The notes under the pieces are model-generated. The model was not told the DNA's origin, ran no database searches, and worked only from the letters and a program-made list of their open reading frames with translations. A DNA stretch of 42,010 nt from Candidatus Cloacimonadota bacterium (lineage in GTDB: Bacteria; Cloacimonadota; Cloacimonadia; Cloacimonadales; WRIO01). Both the position numbers and the translations under genes were made by a program. Within the stretch, counting starts at the first letter, position 1, and the number at the start of each line of letters is the position of its first letter. This document shows, piece after piece, positions 32,816 to 40,281 of the stretch. The stretch lies in the NCBI GenBank assembly GCA_029553545.1, contig JAKPKU010000181.1, positions 1 through 42,010 of the forward strand, given 5' to 3'.

Positions 32816-35800
32816 TCAATTATCTTCCCTCTCAATAATCGCAATTTCATCCTTTGTCAAATCATAAAGCTGATAGACTAATCTATCTATCTGACCTTCA
32901 AGCTCTGAGGTATCTGCCTTTGTATTAGCCTTTTTTATAGCGGTAATTTGCTCAACTAATTCTATCATTTGGTCTGCTATATGCTGATTTGCTGCAGTAA
33001 TAATAGGGACATGGATTTGTTCTATATACTGCTTCGTCCATCTAAAGGCTTTATCAAGAGAATTACTAATAGTCCTAAATTCAAAGAATGTAATTTTTGA
33101 GTTAAGACATGCGATCAAGTATTTTAAGTTAACTGTATCTGATGTGAGAATATATGCTGTTGCTTCCAAGTACATGAGTTCTTCAAATAGTGCAAATGGG
33201 TTTATAGTAGAAATATCTGCCCATATAATCTTTTCTTTTTCAAATTCTTTATAATATGTGGCAGCACATCTTTGAAGAGCATACCACTCATATCTGATAC
33301 CTGTTTCAGCTTTATTTCTACTGCTTAAAGCAGGTTTATAATGAAGTAGATGTTGATAAATTGCAGGATACTGAATTTGGAATTCTTTTTCTGCTTTATC
33401 ACTCGATCCTTGAATACTCGAATCTTCGTGTAAAGGGAAATGCCAAGGCACAAAAATTATCCACAATCCTGCCCATTCATAGCTATATCGTTTAATATCT
33501 CTACCACGAAGAATAGGCTTTATAATTTCTGCTGATTTTGGATCTTCAGCACAGAGTCTCTCTTTAGTTGCTGTATCGATGATAAATGCATCATTGAGTC
33601 CTGTTAATACTCCTCGGTAAATATTCACATCCCAGTCTTTCAGTGGTTTACCAATGCGTTCAATTTTTTCTTTTAGGGAGATTTCAGCAGAATTCCCTAT
33701 AAACCATGCATCCTGAGACACTTTATTCAGAATAATTGACTCATTACTCATCGCTTCATTAATACTTTTTAAATCAGAATAATAGGTTAGTGCTTTTAAG
33801 TTATTTTGGTTTACATTCTTTTCTATTAGCATTATATTGGTATCAACAGTAGCTGATTTAAATACTCCTGGTCCTAAATCTATCAATACTTTGGGATTTA
33901 GTTCAGAGAAGTATCTTCTTAATTTTTCACCATAACCTGCTCTCATCCATTTATTTGAAGTAATCAAACATAAGTGACCATTGTCTTTAAGTAAATTAAT
34001 ACCTTTTTCATAGAATAAACCATAAATATCACCCATAGAATCATAAGTAACAAAGTTTTGTTCTTTGTATAATTTCTGAAGAGGATTTCCTTTGAATTTT
34101 TGTAACTGTACATAAGGTGGATTTCCTATCAGAATATCAAAGCCATCTTCAATACCATACATCCACTGTGCATCAAACCAATCAGCACCACATATTTGAT
34201 TATATGGATCCCATGAAGCAATATTATCGATACTCCCTTCTGGATAATCAGCTTTTTTTAGTTCACTCTTTATTTCTTCTCTTTTCTTACGGTCTTCTGC
34301 TCTTAGCTCCTTTTTTTTCCTTAAGTACTTGGCGGAAAACATTCTATGTCTTATTTGCTTCAGCTCGTTTTCAAGATCTTTAATTTGATACAAATCATAT
34401 ATGGTAATTTGCTCTTTTGGCTTTTCCAACTTGATCAAGCTATTAGCAGCTACAAATTTTGTTTCCAGGTTGGGCAGGGCTTTTAGTCCAAAATTATCTT
34501 CTTTATTTTCATTAGCCTTTTGGTCAACAATCAGAGAGATGAAAAAGCGTAGTTTACTGATCTGAATAGCTATTGGTTGGATATCGACGCCATAGATACA
34601 GTTTTCAATCAAATAGAGTTTACGTCCATAGTCCATTCCTTTATTTTGAAAAGAGGTTTCGATAGCCTTGATAGCCTCTTCTCTGTACTCTGCAACTTCT
34701 ATACTCTCAGTTTTCTTAATCTGTCTCTCTTTCCAGCGTTTATTATCGGGGTCAAGCTTTTGCAAGAGGTGTACTTGTTTATGCAGTATACCCATGGGAA
34801 AGGCGCCTGAACCACAAGCAGGGTCGAGGATCTTACAATTATCAATTGCCTTAATTAAGACCTCAACCTGGTTTTGGTCGAAGAGATGCTCTTTCTCATT
34901 ATAGCTAATCAAGAAATCAATTCCTACTTCTGCATCCTCTTCTTTCATCTTTGCCTCTTTGACCAAGCTCTGGATGAGATAAGCCTTTAAAGACTCATCT
35001 ACCATAAAATTCACAACTTCTCTCGGTGTATAAAAGCTGCCTGTCTTCTTACGTGCTGTTTCTTTTGTATCGGGATTATAGGTTGCCAAGAGGTTTTCAA
35101 AGACACGTCCCAAGAGTTCTGGATCGAGGGCAATATCTTCTTCTATAGGCGTATTCTCTTCAATGGTAAACTTAAAATTATTAAAGATATTAATTAAACC
35201 GTGTACCTTAACTTTATTCTTTTTTGTGTCATAAAGGTCATCAGCAAGGTTTGCCGTCTCTTCAGCTGAGAAGAAGAGATAATCAGGCACTGAAATTACA
35301 TTATCATTACGGTCGGAAAAGCCATCTATCTTAACTTTAACAATGCCCCCCTGAGGACCTCTCTGTGTATCATCCAGATAGTCCAAGCACTCAAAGAGTC
35401 CACCGTTTAAGAAAGGCACATTATCATCAAGCCATTGAGCAAAAGCATCTGGTTCTTTGAAAGTGTCTTTATAGCGCATCAAATTATCAGCGCCCATATT
35501 TTGATCTTTTTTTCTAAATGCACGTTTGCCTACTTCTTGATTGAGTGTAGCAAAGAAGAGGTTTTGCAGAATAGACTTATAATAGATACTCTGCTGTTCG
35601 TGAGGCTCTCGCTCACTATCTTTCTTTGTTTCTATCTCTTGCTTGAGTATCATATTTAAGTGATCTAATTCGAATAACTCGCGGGGCACTAAATCTCTCT
35701 CTTTGATAAACCAGACAAATAAGAGACGGGTGAGCATTCTAATCAGATTCATTTCATTTTGCTCTTTAGCTTTATCATCACCTTTTTGAGTGCCATTAGG

Positions 35801-36502
35801 GAATCTAACTTCATTGATCGCCCAGAAATACCAGTTGGATAGCTCGGTGTAGAATTTCTTATTTAGTTCTTGAATATCGAGTACTTTCTCCCAAGCTTTC
35901 TGCAAATCGTCAAAGTTTTCTATCTTTTTTTTCTCTTCTGTACTTAGCTCAGCGAGCGATAAGCTTAACAATATATCGAGATGTGCTCTGTGTGGAGAGG
36001 CGATAGAGATGTCTTTAATCATCGTGATTTTCAATATAACATCTTTATTATCATCGTTTTTATTCTTTCTTTTATCCATCACAGATAGTGTCAGTAAATC
36101 ATTATATTTGAAGAGAATCAAGACTGGCATTTTATAAACTTTATTGATCTCACGGCTAATCTGTGCTATTTTGGTACGTGAATACTCATGTCCTTTAAGT
36201 TCTACGCACATGAAGAGAAAACTATGTTTCACTTTATGCTCAAATACGTATGGTTTAATACCATTTAGCTCAGCACTTGTAATCTGAAATAAGAGGTTTA
36301 TTGACAGCCACTCATCCACCAATGCTTTGTCTTCTTTAAAACTTGAGGTATCATTAGATCGTTTAAAGCCCTCAAAGTTTGCATAATTATCTATAAGCAC
36401 TCTTTCTGATTCATAGCCTAAAATCTTGAATAGTTCTCTTGCTGCTGCGAGCATTGGTTTGCTTGTAAATGCTTGGATAGCCGTTTTGATCTTATTTCTC
36501 AT
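32816..36502 (-). CDS. type IIG-like adenine-specific DNA methyltransferase (Eco57I/TaqI-type), candidate restriction-modification subunit
   Basis: The 1,228-aa protein has an N-terminal region with a VELKG segment (about 115), which could be a divergent PD-(D/E)xK nuclease core, but the full motif is not certain. A helical part follows, then the N6-adenine methyltransferase domain. That domain carries TGSFYTPREVVNF (motif X, about 490), DPACGSGAFPMG (motif I, about 560) and GNPPYVQL (motif IV, about 793). A C-terminal target-recognition region of TaqI type begins near NIYRGVLTGLNDAFI (about 960). It starts ten bases after the helicase gene stop, with GAGG overlapping that gap, so both are co-expressed. 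The protein probably marks host DNA and supplies sequence recognition. The upstream part may be nuclease or scaffold. Similar helicase/methylase pairs occur in other bacteria, and I do not know a tested mechanism. Confidence 0.85.
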   Translation of the reverse strand: MRNKIKTAIQAFTSKPMLAAARELFKILGYESERVLIDNYANFEGFKRSNDTSSFKEDKALVDEWLSINLLFQITSAELNGIKPYVFEHKVKHSFLFMCVELKGHEYSRTKIAQISREINKVYKMPVLILFKYNDLLTLSVMDKRKNKNDDNKDVILKITMIKDISIASPHRAHLDILLSLSLAELSTEEKKKIENFDDLQKAWEKVLDIQELNKKFYTELSNWYFWAINEVRFPNGTQKGDDKAKEQNEMNLIRMLTRLLFVWFIKERDLVPRELFELDHLNMILKQEIETKKDSEREPHEQQSIYYKSILQNLFFATLNQEVGKRAFRKKDQNMGADNLMRYKDTFKEPDAFAQWLDDNVPFLNGGLFECLDYLDDTQRGPQGGIVKVKIDGFSDRNDNVISVPDYLFFSAEETANLADDLYDTKKNKVKVHGLINIFNNFKFTIEENTPIEEDIALDPELLGRVFENLLATYNPDTKETARKKTGSFYTPREVVNFMVDESLKAYLIQSLVKEAKMKEEDAEVGIDFLISYNEKEHLFDQNQVEVLIKAIDNCKILDPACGSGAFPMGILHKQVHLLQKLDPDNKRWKERQIKKTESIEVAEYREEAIKAIETSFQNKGMDYGRKLYLIENCIYGVDIQPIAIQISKLRFFISLIVDQKANENKEDNFGLKALPNLETKFVAANSLIKLEKPKEQITIYDLYQIKDLENELKQIRHRMFSAKYLRKKKELRAEDRKKREEIKSELKKADYPEGSIDNIASWDPYNQICGADWFDAQWMYGIEDGFDILIGNPPYVQLQKFKGNPLQKLYKEQNFVTYDSMGDIYGLFYEKGINLLKDNGHLCLITSNKWMRAGYGEKLRRYFSELNPKVLIDLGPGVFKSATVDTNIMLIEKNVNQNNLKALTYYSDLKSINEAMSNESIILNKVSQDAWFIGNSAEISLKEKIERIGKPLKDWDVNIYRGVLTGLNDAFIIDTATKERLCAEDPKSAEIIKPILRGRDIKRYSYEWAGLWIIFVPWHFPLHEDSSIQGSSDKAEKEFQIQYPAIYQHLLHYKPALSSRNKAETGIRYEWYALQRCAATYYKEFEKEKIIWADISTINPFALFEELMYLEATAYILTSDTVNLKYLIACLNSKITFFEFRTISNSLDKAFRWTKQYIEQIHVPIITAANQHIADQMIELVEQITAIKKANTKADTSELEGQIDRLVYQLYDLTKDEIAIIEREDN

Positions 36503-36512
36503 AATTTCCTCT

Positions 36513-39500
36513 TTACTTGATTATTAGCCAGGTGATTAGTTCAAAGTCTTTTGACTCATTTAATTGATTTTCTATCAAGGGCAGTATAAAGTCTCTTGAA
36601 TCATTTAAACTCGTCTTATTCTTATCCTGGTAGAGATTTATTATATTAGTGATAGATTTTTTTAATAGTTCTGATTGCTTGTCTATTTTAGTTCCATTAT
36701 CTGTCTCTTGGTCAAATATTTGGCAAAGTTCTTCGATAGGCTTTTCTATTTCCGAGCAGAGCAGTTTGTATATTCTCAAGATCTGTTTTGCATTGGCATA
36801 ATTAAATCTCACAGTGCCATCATCACGCACATAAACCAAATAATAAGGGCTGAATGGGTTTTGCTTTTTATTTTCTTCGTCATCACTAATCTGTCTTAAG
36901 CAAAAGATAATACCTGGTTTAATGATACTCTTTTCTGCTTGTTCAAATACTCTCCCTTGCGCCAGTGAAGCATATTCACCGCCAGGTGCAGGCGCTATTG
37001 CATACAGTCCTAAAGGCGTAGCAGCGAGGTAGTCTCGATAATTGCTATCCAACCCGCTCAGGTCGAGTTTCAGCCCCTCAGTGCTCAAATCAACAAGAGA
37101 TAGCGAGTCGTCGAGATCATCGATATCCAGTATCTCGTCTTTCAGTTTTCGCAATTGATCATTACGAGGATTATTAATATTTGAACAATCTTCATCAGGA
37201 TCAAAGATATTATCATCAGCCGTGGCTGTTGCATCAACAAGGGCAGAGCGTGCTCTCACTCTCTCTTCAAGATTAAGATACTTTTCGATATCTTCTCCTG
37301 GCCAGAAGTTTACCATTTTTATTGTTTCATTTTCGCTGCTCAAGCGATCGATACGACCAAAACGCTGTATTACTCTGACTGGATTCCAGTGAATATCATA
37401 GTTTACCATATAGTCACAGTCCTGCAAGTTTTGTCCTTCACTGATACAGTCAGTAGCGATCAAGATATCTATTTCACCATCTTTATCTGTTGAATTGGAA
37501 TCGCCTCTTTTTTTCGCTTTAGGGGCAAAATTCGTGAGTATATTGTCATAGTCATTTCTGCCAAACATTGTCATATTCTTAGTACCAGTTATCATGGCAA
37601 CATTGAGTTTTAGCTCGTCTTTTGCCCAATCTTTAATATTTTCATAGAGATAATTCACAGTATCGGCAAAGGCAGAAAAGATAAGCACTTTTTTGTTATC
37701 TTTATTAAAAGGATTATTGACTTTCTCAGATATCAATTCTTTGAGACGGATCAGCTTTGCATCGCGGTCTGGTGTAACACTTTCAGCTATATCTAAGAGA
37801 ACACGCATTGCCCGTTTATCTTCTCTCAACTCAATTAACCACTCATCAGTTTTTAGGTCGCAGAGTTTGAATTCAAGTTTTTTACCGACTTCCCAATCAT
37901 CAGATTCACCTTCAAGTTCATCCATTTCATCCTCATCAGGTAGAATAGACTCAATAATATTTTCATCTTTAAATGGATTATCTTTAGCTTGAAATTTGGT
38001 GATTTTCTTTTCGCGTTTCTCTATCTTATCAATAGTCCTCTTGATAGAGATAGCAAAGGAGTTAATTGAACTTTCCAAGCGCTTTAAATAATTCGTTATC
38101 ATTATCCCAATCAAGTTAAACTCGCTTTGATATTGAGATGTGTAATCATTGTCTTTGTCAAAGTAAACATTTTTCTTGTCTTCATAAAGGTATTTAGAAG
38201 GGTTGTAAATAGAGAGTTTATTAGCGAGGATTTGCGTAAAAATATCATTATAACTGAGTGTCGTATTCACGAAATCTATTTGTGAAGATATATCAACAGG
38301 CTTTTCTCTTTTGGAAAAATTAATTCTCGGATGAGCTTCATAAAACTCTTTTACCTGCTTGCGTGAACGCGCAATAGTTAACATATCAAGTAATTTGTAA
38401 AATGAAGCATCGAATCTCTCCATCAAGGCATGTTTACTTTTTACGGGTTTTTCATTTAACCATTCTTTTACTTGTTTATCAGCTTGATTAATAGTTTGAG
38501 AGATGCTTTTAATATTTTCTTTTTCAGACAGAGCTTTGTCATTGCCTTGCGTAATCAAGCTAATCTGATTTCTCAAGTCGGACAGTCTATTATTTACTGG
38601 TGTGGCAGAGAGCATAAGCACTTTGGTATTATAGCCACCCTTGAGAATCTTGTCTAAAAGCCACTTAGCACGGTTCTTCTTGCCATCCCTTTCTATTGGA
38701 TTGCCACGGAAATTATGCGATTCATCAATGACAACGAGGTCAAATGCACCCCAATCAAAGTTTTCTAACAAGATTCCATTTGCGCTTGAGACGCCGCTTT
38801 CTCTACCCATATCTGTATGGAAGAGCACTGTATATCTAAATGCGTCATCTTTAAGAGGATTGAGTCCATTGTTTTGACTGGCTTGGTAAATTGTCCAGTT
38901 TCCCGACAGTTTTTTGGGACAGAGCACCAAGACTTTAGCATTCTGTAATTCAAAATGCTTGATCACAGCGAGTGCTTCATAAGTCTTACCGAGACCGACA
39001 CTATCGGCAAGAATGCAACCACCATAGTTATTTATTTTATTAATCGCCCCTTTCACACCATCCTTTTGATAATGTAAGAGTTCTTTCCAAATCACACTGT
39101 CATAAAGATGAGAGCTCTCAGGCAGGATTTGTTCGTCTAATTGACCTTCAAACATATGATACAGCGTCTTTAAATAGATAAAGCGTGGGCTATTATCTCT
39201 TGTCAATCGCTCGATATATTTCAAAACTTCTTTTTTAACATCAACAACTGTCTTTTCATCACTATTCCAGATCTCGTCAAACCAGGCTTTCAAGTCCATG
39301 CGATCGCGATCATTGTCAACAATAACATTTAATTCAATATTCTTCGAGCCACCAAGACCAAGACCATTGACAGTAAAGTTCGAACTACCAACAATAGCCT
39401 GCTCTACCCCACCTTTCTCTTTCACGTGATACATCTTGCCATGTAAAAAGTTAGGCTTGACCATGGACTTTATCTGGACTTTACTCTTTTTCATCCAAGC

Positions 39501-39806
39501 GGCACAGTCCTTGGCAACCTTCCTCTGATACAGAGTATCTTCGGGTGAGATGACCAGTCTTTCATCTGCAATTGAGTATTTACGGTAAATCGCCTTTTTT
39601 GGATCTACTGACTTAAGAAATGTAGGCTCACCAAAGAGAAATTTCAAGTCATTGACTTGCGCCAGTTTGTCCTTTATCTGCTCATACGCATAAATGGTAA
39701 AATACGCTGAAACAATGGAGACATCAGCCCCCTCTACCAGCTTCTCCTTCAAAAAATCTCCAACACAACCACGATTGTAATTATCACGTAAATTACTGTC
39801 AGCCAT
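36513..39806 (-). CDS. PLD nuclease-SNF2-type helicase fusion, partner of the adenine methyltransferase
   Basis: The 1,097-aa protein starts with a phospholipase-D-type nuclease domain that has one HKD motif (LHGKMYHVKEKGG and GSSNFTVNGLGLGGSKN, about 120-150). The superfamily-2 helicase core follows, with Walker A ADSVGLGKT (about 272), DESH (about 361), motif III SATPVNN and the C-terminal motifs DCISEGQNLQDCDYM and QRFGRIDR (about 820). A helical, acidic insertion separates the two helicase halves. One HKD per chain suggests that the nuclease works as a dimer. The ATG at 39806 is preferred over a GTG at 39821, since GGGGTG precedes it closely. With the methyltransferase it resembles a split type ISP or DISARM-like (drmD/drmMI) system. 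The usual companion genes of DISARM (drmA, drmB, drmC) are absent. Confidence 0.85.
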   Translation of the reverse strand: MADSNLRDNYNRGCVGDFLKEKLVEGADVSIVSAYFTIYAYEQIKDKLAQVNDLKFLFGEPTFLKSVDPKKAIYRKYSIADERLVISPEDTLYQRKVAKDCAAWMKKSKVQIKSMVKPNFLHGKMYHVKEKGGVEQAIVGSSNFTVNGLGLGGSKNIELNVIVDNDRDRMDLKAWFDEIWNSDEKTVVDVKKEVLKYIERLTRDNSPRFIYLKTLYHMFEGQLDEQILPESSHLYDSVIWKELLHYQKDGVKGAINKINNYGGCILADSVGLGKTYEALAVIKHFELQNAKVLVLCPKKLSGNWTIYQASQNNGLNPLKDDAFRYTVLFHTDMGRESGVSSANGILLENFDWGAFDLVVIDESHNFRGNPIERDGKKNRAKWLLDKILKGGYNTKVLMLSATPVNNRLSDLRNQISLITQGNDKALSEKENIKSISQTINQADKQVKEWLNEKPVKSKHALMERFDASFYKLLDMLTIARSRKQVKEFYEAHPRINFSKREKPVDISSQIDFVNTTLSYNDIFTQILANKLSIYNPSKYLYEDKKNVYFDKDNDYTSQYQSEFNLIGIMITNYLKRLESSINSFAISIKRTIDKIEKREKKITKFQAKDNPFKDENIIESILPDEDEMDELEGESDDWEVGKKLEFKLCDLKTDEWLIELREDKRAMRVLLDIAESVTPDRDAKLIRLKELISEKVNNPFNKDNKKVLIFSAFADTVNYLYENIKDWAKDELKLNVAMITGTKNMTMFGRNDYDNILTNFAPKAKKRGDSNSTDKDGEIDILIATDCISEGQNLQDCDYMVNYDIHWNPVRVIQRFGRIDRLSSENETIKMVNFWPGEDIEKYLNLEERVRARSALVDATATADDNIFDPDEDCSNINNPRNDQLRKLKDEILDIDDLDDSLSLVDLSTEGLKLDLSGLDSNYRDYLAATPLGLYAIAPAPGGEYASLAQGRVFEQAEKSIIKPGIIFCLRQISDDEENKKQNPFSPYYLVYVRDDGTVRFNYANAKQILRIYKLLCSEIEKPIEELCQIFDQETDNGTKIDKQSELLKKSITNIINLYQDKNKTSLNDSRDFILPLIENQLNESKDFELITWLIIK

Positions 39807-39837
39807 AAACACCCCACACACACATGATTTTTATGCC

Positions 39838-39866
39838 AATGTAGTTTATGTGTTAAATGTTGTCAA
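39838..39866 (-). promoter_or_regulatory. promoter of the helicase-methyltransferase operon
   Basis: On the - strand TTGACA (39866-39861), a 17-base spacer and TACATT (39843-39838), 32 bases ahead of the helicase ATG. This is a near-consensus match. Confidence 0.65.
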
Positions 39867-39916
39867 TCTTTATTTTTTCATTAGCAACGCACTTTTAACA
39901 ACACACGGCGACAAAA

Positions 39917-40082
39917 GACAAACTGTTCCATGGTACACAAACACTAATTTTACATTTCTTTTTTTAACAACACACTACAACACACTACAACACACTACAA
40001 CACACTTAGGTTTAAAGTCTTTGACAAACTGTTCCATGGTACACAAACACTAATTTTACATTTCTTTTTTTAACAACACACT
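39917..40082 (+). repeat. 60-bp direct repeat enclosing a decamer microsatellite
   Basis: 39917-39976 and 40023-40082 are identical over 60 bases (they begin GACAAACTGTTCCATGGTAC). Between and overlapping them stand four exact copies of ACAACACACT (39967-40006). The end of the repeat, TTTTTAACAACACACTG followed by TTTTGGTCC, also occurs at about 29431-29457, in front of array C. Confidence 0.85.
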
Positions 40083-40088
40083 GTTTTG

Positions 40089-40186
40089 GTCCTCGCTTCG
40101 CTGCGGGTTAGGTACTTCGACTCCGTCGAAGGTTAGGGTCCTCGCTTCGCTGCGGGTTAGGAGCTTTCACTTTCGTGAAAGGTTTT
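40089..40186 (+). repeat. hairpin array E
   Basis: GTCCTCGCTTCGCTGCGGG (40089-40107), TTAGGTA, CTTCGAC-TCC-GTCGAAG, GTTAG, then a second copy of the 19-mer (40138-40156), TTAG, and CTTTCAC-TTTC-GTGAAAG followed by a T-run. It has the same linkers as arrays A and C but a different order of hairpins. The 460 bases between the helicase gene and the oxidoreductase gene contain no gene that I can support. Confidence 0.75.
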
Positions 40187-40281
40187 TTTAAAGGTAGTTG
40201 TAACTTATTCTATACGACAACACACTTGGGTTTATAGCCTTAGACTTACAGTTTCATATTCTACAAGACAGTGAACCAGAA

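Noticed and set aside
25665-40186. Integron attC sites, because the linker GTTAGGT fits the GTTRRRY core
   Set aside because: No paired RYYYAAC core at the right distance, all linkers are in direct orientation, and no integrase gene is present.
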